DNA from: Bacillota bacterium
Lineage (GTDB): Bacteria > Bacillota > Sulfobacillia > JAJZIM01 > JAJZBP01
Assembly (NCBI GenBank): GCA_021798855.1
Contig: JAJZBP010000027.1
Span: 1 to 14,463, forward strand
DNA length: 14,463 bases
Reading direction: 5' to 3'
The notes beneath the pieces were generated by a model. It ran no database searches and had not been told where the DNA came from. It was given only the letters and a program-made list of their open reading frames with translations. The position numbers were made by a program, and so were the translations under genes. Positions 1-5,821 of this stretch are shown here, one piece after another; position 1 is the first letter of the stretch, and every line of letters starts with the position of its first letter.

Positions 1-406
1 GCAGGTGTTTCTCCACCCTGCCCACCGCGTCCAGGGCCGACCGCCCCGGACGGTAGCCGTAAACGCCCGGCGCGAAATGGGGTTCCCAAAGGGGCATCAG
101 GATTTGCTGGGCGGACGTTTCCACCACCCGGTCCCTTACCGCCCAGACGTCAATGGGCCGCTTTTTGTCCGGCTCCTGGATCCAAACCCGCCTGGCCGGC
201 AGGGGCGCGTAGGTTCCCGCCGCCAATTCCTCCCGCAGCCGGCGCAGGTTGTCCTCCAGGGACGCGCCGAACTGCTCCAGGGTCACCCCGTCCGCCCCCG
301 CCGCCCCGCCGTTGCTACGGACTTTTTGCCAGGCCGCGAACAGGCTTTCGGGCGCCTGCAAGCGGGAAAAAAGCGAACCGTCCATCAGTTTCGCCTCTTT
401 TGCCAT
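1..406 (-). CDS. Reverse transcriptase, N-terminal part (probably CRISPR-associated), cut by left edge
   Basis: An open frame runs leftward from ATG at 406-404 to the window edge with no stop (135 codons visible). The sequence shows the N-terminal RT layout shared by group II intron and CRISPR-associated RTs: LFSRLQAPESLFAAWQKV (residues 12-29), NGGAAGADGVTLEQF (32-46), LREELAAGTYAPLPARRVWI (57-76), VRDRVVETSAQQIL (90-103) and FAPGVYGYRPGRSALDAV (111-128). The YADD active site would lie outside the window. It starts about 100 bp after cas6, which leaves no room for intron RNA domains and argues against a group II intron maturase. By context it probably serves RNA-derived spacer acquisition, either alone or as the front of an RT-Cas1 fusion; this is inference. 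No clear ribosome binding site is visible. The segment KKRPIDVWAVRDR departs from the usual RPLGIP pattern. Confidence 0.85.
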   Translation of the reverse strand, partial: MAKEAKLMDGSLFSRLQAPESLFAAWQKVRSNGGAAGADGVTLEQFGASLEDNLRRLREELAAGTYAPLPARRVWIQEPDKKRPIDVWAVRDRVVETSAQQILMPLWEPHFAPGVYGYRPGRSALDAVGRVEKHL

Positions 407-453
407 TTTTCTGATTGATTCCCAGCCCGCGGCCTCGATTCCTGCCGCCAATG

Positions 454-483
454 AAAAAAGCCCTCCGGTCAAGCGGAAGGCTT
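454..483 (-). terminator. Rho-independent terminator between cas6 and the RT gene
   Basis: Read on the minus strand, a 10-bp stem AAGCCTTCCG / CGGAGGGCTT (one G-U pair) encloses the 6-nt loop CTTGAC. The run of six T at 459-454, which includes the last two stem bases, follows. It sits 27 bp beyond the cas6 stop and 48 bp before the RT start, so it should end or attenuate the cas6 transcript before the RT. Confidence 0.85.
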
Positions 484-509
484 GGGAGCGCGGCAAGAAA
501 TATTGCGGA

Positions 510-1688
510 CTACCAGCGCAACCGAAATCGGCCCAAGCCGAAGGAGGAGGCTTTCCCCACGTGGACCCGTTCGGCCAAACGGAGAAAGGGCCAGACCGGA
601 CCGAGGTCGCCTTCAAGGGAGAGGCTTCCGGTCAGCCCGCCCAGTTGCATGAAGGAGTTTTGACGGGTGGAGTAGCGCCGTTGTTCGCGCCAGCCCACCC
701 CTTCCCAAACGGCGCGAAGAGCGCCCGCAACCTCAAAGTACCGTTCCACCCCCGCCGGATTCGGCTCGCCGCCACAATGAAAATGGGCCAAGGCCCGCAA
801 CCGGCGCACCACGGCCCGAAAAAGCAGGGGGAAGTCGGGGCGGGCCAGCAATTCGCCCTCCTGGCGCAGGCGCAGGGGCGTGACGGTTTCCAGGACGACC
901 GCCCTGGAGGGAGCCGGTTCGCGCTGCAGTTCGGCGGCCTCGGGGGAACGGTCCGGCTCGCGCAGCCGCCGTCGGACGCCGGTGAAAACGGTCCGACCGG
1001 TCCGCTCGTCCTCCACGGTCTCCAGGGAAAAGCGCGCCCGCCGGGGACCAAGACCCATGCCGCCCAGTTCCTCGAAGGCGTAGATGAAATAGGGGAGAAA
1101 GGCGGTCCCGCGCCCGATGAGGACCACGCCCAGGTCGGCTTCCTCCCCCGCGGCCACGGCGGCACCGGCGGGCGGCGGTTCCAGGACGAAGGGGTGCGGG
1201 ATATCGGTCCCCTTACCCTCCGGGTGCGGCGTCTCGAAGACGTAGGCGTAGGGACAGGCGCCGGCCAGGAGGCAGGCGGCGCACTCTTCGCCGGGATGCA
1301 GGCAGGCGGTGCGCCGGAAGGCGTAACCTAACCCGCCGCGGAAGACGGCGCCGGGGAAGGCCGGGAGGTCCAGCGGGTCGCGGAAGCGGAGGCGGAAACG
1401 GAAGCGCTCGAAGTAAAAGGTGGGGAAGGGCGGAGCGGGGGGCGGAGCGGGGGGCGGAGCGGGAACAGAAGCCGTAATCGGAACCGGGCCGGGGACGGAA
1501 ACCTGGGCCGGAGCGGGAACAGGGACGGGGGCGGAGGTTGGGACCGAGGCCGGAACCGGGGTGGGAGCAGGATCCGGGACAGGAACAGAGTCCAGGGTGG
1601 TGACCGTGGCTTTGGCGCTGGCCGGCCTGGAATCTTGTCCTAACTTCTCCCTGTTCGGCTTTAACTTTGAAGGGCAATTAGGTTTCAT
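510..1688 (-). CDS. cas6: Cas6 pre-crRNA endoribonuclease with long Pro-rich N-terminal extension
   Basis: 392 aa. Cas6 cuts the CRISPR transcript within its repeats to give crRNAs. Residues about 91-392 match the large Cas6 family (PF10040 type): FERFRFRLRFRDPLDLPAF near 93-111, FRGGLGYAFRR (116-126), then a four-cysteine cluster (C129, C136, C139, C145) leading into CPYAYVFETP. The signature RRYSTRQNSFMQLGGLTG lies at 337-354, and the terminal Gly-rich loop HVGKASSFGLGRF at 376-388. Residues about 34-90 are unusual, with alternating P-V and P-A pairs ending in a PAPP repeat, probably a stiff rod. No internal start lies near the family's normal N-terminus, so the extension is probably translated. 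ATG follows the upstream TAA by 3 nt, suggesting translational coupling. A terminator follows the gene. Confidence 0.9.
   Translation of the reverse strand: MKPNCPSKLKPNREKLGQDSRPASAKATVTTLDSVPVPDPAPTPVPASVPTSAPVPVPAPAQVSVPGPVPITASVPAPPPAPPPAPPFPTFYFERFRFRLRFRDPLDLPAFPGAVFRGGLGYAFRRTACLHPGEECAACLLAGACPYAYVFETPHPEGKGTDIPHPFVLEPPPAGAAVAAGEEADLGVVLIGRGTAFLPYFIYAFEELGGMGLGPRRARFSLETVEDERTGRTVFTGVRRRLREPDRSPEAAELQREPAPSRAVVLETVTPLRLRQEGELLARPDFPLLFRAVVRRLRALAHFHCGGEPNPAGVERYFEVAGALRAVWEGVGWREQRRYSTRQNSFMQLGGLTGSLSLEGDLGPVWPFLRLAERVHVGKASSFGLGRFRLRW
1428..1463. repeat. Three perfect 12-nt tandem repeats inside cas6
   Basis: GGGCGGAGCGGG occurs three times head to tail. On the coding strand it gives the PAPP-PAPP-PAPP end of the Pro-rich region. 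The neighbouring 1464-1580 is a degenerate continuation rich in Pro-Val and Pro-Ala codon pairs. Slippage here would change the rod length in steps of four residues without a frameshift. Confidence 0.9.
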
Positions 1689-1691
1689 CCC

Positions 1692-1925
1692 TTAAGCGCA
1701 TCTCGCCGCAGGAGGATATGCAGAATAAATATTTCTTTGGCTTTGAAGTCCAGCCTGAATCTGATCCGCCATTGGCCAACTCTCCACCGCCTGCCAGACA
1801 GCCTCGGCTTCCTCTTCCGGCAACAAAACAGCCAGTTCCTTGAGCTTTTCCTTGGCCGTTGGGTATTCCAAGGCCGCGGCCGCCTCCGCCCGTCCGCGGT
1901 CAACAATCGCCCTTCCAACGCTCAT
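1692..1925 (-). CDS. Small unknown protein translated just ahead of Cas6
   Basis: 77 aa, not recognised. Start ATG at 1925-1923 has a purine-rich GGGGGTGGA about 5 nt upstream, and a candidate promoter lies just ahead of that. The stop TAA is only 3 nt before the cas6 ATG, so the two are very likely co-translated. The middle (about 24-46) is acidic and predicted helical by eye: AKEKLKELAVLLPEEEAEAV; a Trp-containing stretch WQAVESWPMADQIQ follows. No signal peptide or membrane segment is seen. It could be a small partner of Cas6 or a decayed gene fragment. An overlapping frame of the same length (1685-1918) is much more basic, has no good ribosome site and looks like a shadow. Confidence 0.55.
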   Translation of the reverse strand: MSVGRAIVDRGRAEAAAALEYPTAKEKLKELAVLLPEEEAEAVWQAVESWPMADQIQAGLQSQRNIYSAYPPAARCA

Positions 1926-1945
1926 CGAAATCCACCCCCAAACTC

Positions 1946-1974
1946 AGTATAAGTCGCGCGAACCAAACAAACAA
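1946..1974 (-). promoter_or_regulatory. Candidate sigma-70-type promoter for the 77-aa gene and cas6
   Basis: On the minus strand TTGTTT (1974-1969) is followed after 17 nt by TATACT (1951-1946), about 20 nt before the ATG at 1925. The -10 box is good and the -35 box matches only at TTG. The -35 box lies inside one arm of the 1969-2001 inverted repeat, so that repeat could act as an operator or as a terminator of upstream transcription. Confidence 0.45.
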
Positions 1975-2001
1975 GCCGAAGAAGATCCCCTCGGCTTGTT
2001 T
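1969..2001 (-). terminator. Perfect 11-bp inverted repeat, terminator-like on the minus strand
   Basis: AAACAAGCCGA (1969-1979) and TCGGCTTGTTT (1991-2001) are exact reverse complements around an 11-nt loop. Read leftward the stem ends in TTGTTTGTTTGG, a modest T-rich tail. It could end read-through from the long cas operon that would otherwise cross the MNT/HEPN remnant antisense. Overlap with the -35 box makes an operator role an alternative. Confidence 0.5.
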
Positions 2002-2003
2002 CA

Positions 2004-2027
2004 CCCGCCTTCCCGCCTTCCCGCCGG
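2004..2027. repeat. Short tandem repeat, 8 nt x 3
   Basis: CCCGCCTT, CCCGCCTT and CCCGCCGG run head to tail directly beside the 11-bp inverted repeat. Function unknown; possibly slippage in non-coding DNA. Confidence 0.7.
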
Positions 2028-2152
2028 AACTGGAATTTAAGGAAATTTTAAGGAAAAGGCTTGCGTATTTACGTTTAATGGCGGATGATGTACGCCAAGG
2101 AACTGTGATTACGACCGGATAACGACCCGATTACAAAAACCTAGCGCGAAAG

Positions 2153-2182
2153 CCCACTCCTTCAGGGGCCTTTAGGGGTGGG
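2153..2182 (+). repeat. Hairpin resembling an IS200/IS605-type end
   Basis: CCCACTCCT (2153-2161) pairs with AGGGGTGGG (2174-2182), 9 bp with one G-T, around a 12-nt loop. The surrounding GCGCGAAAGCCCACTCC ... GGAGTGCGTCAGGA reminds me of the hairpins that close IS200/IS605 or tnpB elements. No transposase or tnpB frame is present, so at best this is a solitary end or decayed guide-RNA region. It may instead simply be a leader hairpin of the MNT transcript. Confidence 0.35.
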
Positions 2183-2220
2183 AGTGCGTCAGGACCCGAT
2201 AACCGACCTGGAGCCGTTCG

Positions 2221-2225
2221 GGAGG
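2221..2225 (+). promoter_or_regulatory. Ribosome binding site of the MNT gene
   Basis: GGAGG lies 10 nt before ATG 2236 and supports that start. No convincing promoter is seen upstream of it. Confidence 0.6.
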
Positions 2226-2235
2226 CTGAAAGACC

Positions 2236-2565
2236 ATGAAAACGTTAGGTGAATTGCTGTCCGAGCGCGACGCCCGCATTTCCTTTCTCAATGATGAGGC
2301 TCGTAAATGCGCCAGGGTGCTGAGAGAAGATCCGGCGGTGCGGGATGTGCTTATCTTCGGATCATTGGCCAAAGGCATGGGGAACGTGGACAGTGACATA
2401 GACCTGGCCGTGGTTGTCAGTGGCAGTAAGGAAAATCGGATGAAGATGACTGCATCCTTTACCAAAAAACTTGGCGAAATATGCTCCGCCCCTATTGACG
2501 TTCTCGTGCTGTGGTCGGATGAGCTTGAGGAGTCGGCCATAGCCAGGGAAGGGATGCGGATCTGA
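2236..2565 (+). CDS. MNT-domain minimal nucleotidyltransferase (antitoxin of a HEPN/MNT pair)
   Basis: 109 aa, about full length for the family. The nucleotidyltransferase signature is clear: FGSLAKG at 41-47, then DSDIDL at 52-57 (catalytic-type D54 and D56), and a third acidic residue in PIDVLVL (D88). Such MNT proteins partner with HEPN RNases; in well-studied pairs they neutralise the HEPN toxin by AMPylation. Its stop overlaps the start of the HEPN gene (TGATG). It lies on the strand opposite all the cas genes. Because the partner is truncated, this copy is likely an orphan antitoxin left from an older island. Confidence 0.85.
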   Translation: MKTLGELLSERDARISFLNDEARKCARVLREDPAVRDVLIFGSLAKGMGNVDSDIDLAVVVSGSKENRMKMTASFTKKLGEICSAPIDVLVLWSDELEESAIAREGMRI

Positions 2566-2936
2566 TGAGAGCCAAAGGCCAACAAGCGGCGGCTGCCTGG
2601 ATGGTGAACGCCGATGACCACCTCACCTCGGCCAAAGTGCTGCTCGAAAAAGAACAGTTGCCGCACGCTTGCTTTCACGCCCAACAGGCAGCCGAAATTG
2701 GCTTGAAAGCCTTGTTCCTTTTAAACAACGTGCCTTTTGACTTTATTCTCCAGCAGGTTGCGGGGGCGCCACTTCCGCCATCGTTTCCCGTATCGCTTCC
2801 TTCCCTCCCGCAAATTCGCTTTCCTCGAAAGGAGTATTGCCTTCCTCCACCGGAAAACCGCCCCACTCCCGCCAAGGCAACAGCTCTTCTTCCACCAGGG
2901 GGTCCGTCTCTTGGTCTCGCGAATGACGACGGCTGA
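2565..2936 (+). pseudogene. Truncated HEPN toxin of the MNT/HEPN pair
   Basis: Residues 1 to about 59 are HEPN-like: WMVNADDHLTSAKVLLEKEQ followed by ACFHAQQAAEIGLKALF and ending in NNVPFDF, the point where family members normally continue with a T/H-D-L motif. From about 2746 onward the frame (LQQVAGAPLPP...) is the antisense of the csx1-like gene's 3' end and no longer resembles HEPN. The C-terminal half, which would hold the RX4-6H catalytic motif, is therefore missing. The frame stays open to TGA at 2936, giving a 123-aa chimera. It is probably inactive. The break marks an edge of the DNA that brought in the cas operon. Confidence 0.75.
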
Positions 2937-4632
2937 CCGCCCACACCATTTGGCCAGGAGTTCCGATTTCCCTGGCCCTTTCCCCAATTTGCTGGGCCAA
3001 CAGGCGCAAGAGGGAGGTGCCTCCCGTGGCGCACACCGTTACCCGTCCAGCCCGAGCAAGCCAGGGGTCGGCTTGTTTGCGCACTCTTCTCCTTTCGGCC
3101 TCAAGTTCCTCCAAACTTGCCAGCATTGCCGCTTCCACAACGGTAAGGACCTGATAATGCTTCGCGCGCTTCCATTGTCCAAACCCCGCTTTTTTCAGGA
3201 TCTCATCCAAGCCCCAAGAGTGCTTCTGGAACAGTCTTTCGTTGAGTTCATCCAAGCTTCCAAATGCCAAAATAAGCAGGAGTTGCGGGCGCGGAGTCAG
3301 CTTTTTCAGCGCCGTGAAAAGCGCACCCGGACGGTTCGCTTCCATGGGACAAACCAGCAGATTCAGGTCGGGAAGTTTGGGTATTGGGCTATTTCTTTCC
3401 ACAATGCTCCTACAGGCGTCTAAATTCTTCCTCACCGGCAACCTGAGTTCGGGATTGTTGTTGGCACTCATGCCGACATGCGCACAATGGTTGCGCCCCC
3501 GGCTCACGTTTTTCCACAGATCCAATATTTCGAGGGCACCGGCGTCTTCCATGGGCAAACCGGCTTGCCGACGCCGCTCCATTTGACCAAACCACGCCTC
3601 GGCCTTTTTCCTTTCCTCCCTATCAAGCCAAGTCTCTGAATTCATTCTGAGAAGCCAGAAGTTGATCAGCCATTCCCGTAACACCAGCAATGCGCAGTGG
3701 TAATTTCCTCGGTCTTCGTACCAATCGCATAGGCGCAACTGCCTTTCCAATTCGGAATCGTCGAGGAGTATCTTATTTTTGCTTTCCACCTTGAGGGGTA
3801 AGGCAAAACTTTGGGCCAATTCCAGCACCGGTTGCCAGTCTTCCAATTTGACAAAAAGAGATTTTGCGTAATCGGGCGTGCCTTCCAAACCACGGACGAT
3901 TTCATTAGCCGCCAAGCCTGTTTCCAGGGGTAAAGTTTCAGTTAAAGAGTTCGATAAATGAACGAGTCCTTTTTTTAGCAAGTTTCTTGATCTTTTAAGT
4001 TCCCCCCGAAGGCCAGGGGCCTTCCCTTCAACGTCTTTCCCAATCATTTTGGCCAAGGGACGCAGGTCGCCGCACCCTGCCAGGGTGCTGATGACATTCT
4101 GCGTTTCCACCAAGCGGAACAACGGTCCCAAAGACAATACCGAGCCGTTTTGCACTGCATCCACCTGTTTTGGACTCGCCGGCGCGTCTTTGGACGAGCG
4201 GCTTTCCACCATGCAATAGTACAACCCGCGCAGCTCAATCTTTTTCTTGGCGTCGGCCAGCAAAAGGCTCGCAAAGAGAATGAGGGGGGCGTGCCGATAA
4301 CCGTGGGTGACGTCGAGAACCACCCGTTCGTTCCCGCCGACGGACTCGTCAACAGCCTGGACGATAGTCTCGATTTCGTCGGCGGACATTCCCTTGGGAA
4401 TCGGTTTCCAACTGGCCTCGATCTTATGGACGTCCAGCTCAGCCTCGAGGGAAGCGAAGTGCTGTTCCCGCGCCTCCTCGGTGGCGAGAATGACCGCCGC
4501 GGAGATCGTTTCGCCGCAGAGTTGGGCAACGGCAACCGGCGCATACCTGGTTTCCACCTGACGCCCATCGTATTCGTAAAGGGTCTTCCTGTAATCTCCG
4601 GTACCAAGGCACGCCACCAGTTTAACGCTCAT
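2743..4632 (-). CDS. csx1: Csx1-like CARF-HEPN RNase (DxTHG family) with extra C-terminal CARF-like module
   Basis: About 629 aa from ATG 4632; a GTG 6 nt upstream is an alternative (numbers here count from that GTG). The N-terminal CARF domain carries VVLDVTHGYRHAP (106-118), the DxTHG signature of TM1812/Csx1-type proteins that bind cyclic oligoadenylate. The HEPN domain has GRNHCAH, R382-X4-H387, the RNase motif. Known family members would largely end here, but about 200 residues follow: LNLLVCPMEANRPGAL (425-440), PQLLLILAF, then VTVCATGGTSLLRLLAQQI (533-551) and VWAVSRRHSRDQETDPL (565-581). This looks like a second Rossmann/CARF fold, possibly a ring nuclease. The gene overlaps the preceding can2-like gene by 11 nt. 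Its stop lies at the junction with the HEPN remnant, so its tail may be altered. Confidence 0.85.
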   Translation of the reverse strand: MSVKLVACLGTGDYRKTLYEYDGRQVETRYAPVAVAQLCGETISAAVILATEEAREQHFASLEAELDVHKIEASWKPIPKGMSADEIETIVQAVDESVGGNERVVLDVTHGYRHAPLILFASLLLADAKKKIELRGLYYCMVESRSSKDAPASPKQVDAVQNGSVLSLGPLFRLVETQNVISTLAGCGDLRPLAKMIGKDVEGKAPGLRGELKRSRNLLKKGLVHLSNSLTETLPLETGLAANEIVRGLEGTPDYAKSLFVKLEDWQPVLELAQSFALPLKVESKNKILLDDSELERQLRLCDWYEDRGNYHCALLVLREWLINFWLLRMNSETWLDREERKKAEAWFGQMERRRQAGLPMEDAGALEILDLWKNVSRGRNHCAHVGMSANNNPELRLPVRKNLDACRSIVERNSPIPKLPDLNLLVCPMEANRPGALFTALKKLTPRPQLLLILAFGSLDELNERLFQKHSWGLDEILKKAGFGQWKRAKHYQVLTVVEAAMLASLEELEAERRRVRKQADPWLARAGRVTVCATGGTSLLRLLAQQIGERAREIGTPGQMVWAVSRRHSRDQETDPLVEEELLPWREWGGFPVEEGNTPFEESEFAGGKEAIRETMAEVAPPQPAGE

Positions 4633-5821
4633 CCACACCCACCCATTTCCCGATCAGTTCGGCCAACCGCTCCCGCCCCAGGTCGCCGCCGTGCCAAACC
4701 GCAAGGCCGTTGTCCCTGGCCCTGGCCGCCATCTGCTCCGAAACCGGGTTGAGGCTGACCAGCGCGCCTCGGCCAAAGCTCCCGCCAAGCTGTCGCACGT
4801 CGTTGGTCAAAATGTCCACGCTTTTCGCATCCTTCCGTCCGCTCTTGCAGGAGACAAGGTGAAGCGTCGTCCCCCGGACCAAGGCCACGTCGAATTCGTG
4901 GTCCGGCCCGCCGTTGTCCAGAACGCCGGCGTCCGCGCTCTCCAGCTTGGTGCACAAACCGTTCACCCAAACCTCGCCCACCCCGGCCTCCAATGCGGCG
5001 GCCGCGACATATCGTTCCAGCCAATGGCCGCCGGTGAAAGTACGTTGGGTTTCGCTGTCGCGAAAAAGGGGCAGGGGGTTGGCTCCGTCCATTGTAGCCA
5101 ATCCATGCTTCATCAAGATTTCCGGAAAAGCCAATCGCCGGGCCTTCTTCCCCGTCTTGCCGGCCAGGCTCAACGTCACCGTTCCCCTATCCGCCGGGCG
5201 TTTGGCCAACAACCTCAGCCATTCCCACCAGACGTGCGGCCTGTCCACGATTGTATTACAAACGGCCAAGTACTCCTTGGGCAAGCATTCAGCCTTCTTC
5301 GCTTCAACCCGAAAGCCCCTGGCCAATAGTAGCGCCTCCAGGCCGATGTCCGGCCAGCCGCGGGCAACCAAGCCCTCCGCTACCCCATCCAAGACCTGAA
5401 CTGTTTTCGTTCCCGTTTCCACGTAAACCATGGGCGCCCCTCGCGCTTTCCCCGCCAGGTAAGCCCCCAACATCATCAACTTGGTGCCCCCGGTCAGGTC
5501 CAGGATGGGGTGGTCATAACGTCTGAGAATTTCGCCCACCTTCCGCCGCACCGATCTCCAATCGTAAGGCGGGAGCGGTTCGACGAACTCCACCTCGGCC
5601 TCCGGCTCCAGCCGGTTGATGGCGGCCTTGGCGTGAGCCGCCCGCCCCTCCACGGCTTGAGTACCCAAGATAACCACCCGGTCCAATCCTTCTCCCAGCA
5701 TGACGGCCAGGATGACGACCGGGTGCGTCTGTTCGCCGAGGAGTCTGACCAGGGTCCACCGGGGCGGCCGCCGGGCCGCCCCCTCAACCTCCGCGCCAAC
5801 CGCCGTCGTCAAAAACCGCAC
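4622..5821 (-). CDS. can2: Can2/Card1-like CARF + PD-(D/E)XK nuclease (DUF1887 type)
   Basis: 399 aa from GTG 5821, overlapping the upstream gene by 13 nt. Can2/Card1 proteins are cyclic-oligoadenylate-activated nucleases that cut RNA and/or DNA. The CARF domain shows WTLVRLLGEQTHPVV (22-36) and LDLTGGTKLMMLGAYLAG (107-124), with VYVETGTK following. The nuclease domain shows GHWLERYVAAAAL (265-277, E269), HEFDVALVRG (308-317, D311) and LVSCKSG (322-328, K326). The usual motif is E-C-K; here Ser324 stands where the acidic residue is expected. Family members start close to TLVRLLGEQ, so the first 20 residues may be extra; a TTG at 5812 is a second possible start, and no closer one was seen. It is the second of three chained CARF effectors. 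Confidence 0.88.
   Translation of the reverse strand: MRFLTTAVGAEVEGAARRPPRWTLVRLLGEQTHPVVILAVMLGEGLDRVVILGTQAVEGRAAHAKAAINRLEPEAEVEFVEPLPPYDWRSVRRKVGEILRRYDHPILDLTGGTKLMMLGAYLAGKARGAPMVYVETGTKTVQVLDGVAEGLVARGWPDIGLEALLLARGFRVEAKKAECLPKEYLAVCNTIVDRPHVWWEWLRLLAKRPADRGTVTLSLAGKTGKKARRLAFPEILMKHGLATMDGANPLPLFRDSETQRTFTGGHWLERYVAAAALEAGVGEVWVNGLCTKLESADAGVLDNGGPDHEFDVALVRGTTLHLVSCKSGRKDAKSVDILTNDVRQLGGSFGRGALVSLNPVSEQMAARARDNGLAVWHGGDLGRERLAELIGKWVGVDER

Larger units (their letters stand above)
1926..2235. other. Gene-free stretch between the Cas6 unit and the MNT/HEPN remnant
   Basis: No convincing gene is seen. It holds a candidate minus-strand promoter (1946-1974), an 11-bp inverted repeat (1969-2001), a triple 8-nt repeat (2004-2027), an AT-rich part around 2030-2085, and a second hairpin (2153-2182) ahead of the MNT ribosome site. 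A short plus-strand frame at about 2026-2122 ends in AYLRLMADDVRQGTVITTG and could be the tail of a lost gene; I could not identify it. No CRISPR repeats are present. Confidence 0.6.

Noticed and set aside
1..406. Group II intron maturase
   Set aside because: Only about 100 bp, containing a terminator, separates the RT from cas6, so intron RNA domains I-III do not fit upstream. The interpretation remains open until the full gene is seen.
249..1331. Long plus-strand open frame (360 codons) over the RT/cas6 region
   Set aside because: It is antisense to the well-supported RT and Cas6 frames and spans the terminator. Its Gly/Pro/Ala-rich translation has no recognisable motif, as expected of a shadow in GC-rich DNA.
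1428..1590. Repeats in cas6 as a possible CRISPR array
   Set aside because: The units are 6-12 nt and contiguous, with no spacers, and they encode a Pro-rich stretch in frame.
1926..2235. CRISPR array or leader in the gene-free stretch
   Set aside because: No repeat of 25-40 nt recurs; only short inverted and 8-nt repeats are seen.
2737..3423. Plus-strand open frame of 228 codons opposite csx1
   Set aside because: It reads as basic, Pro/Ser/Phe-rich sequence without motifs, opposite a CARF-HEPN gene with clear signatures.
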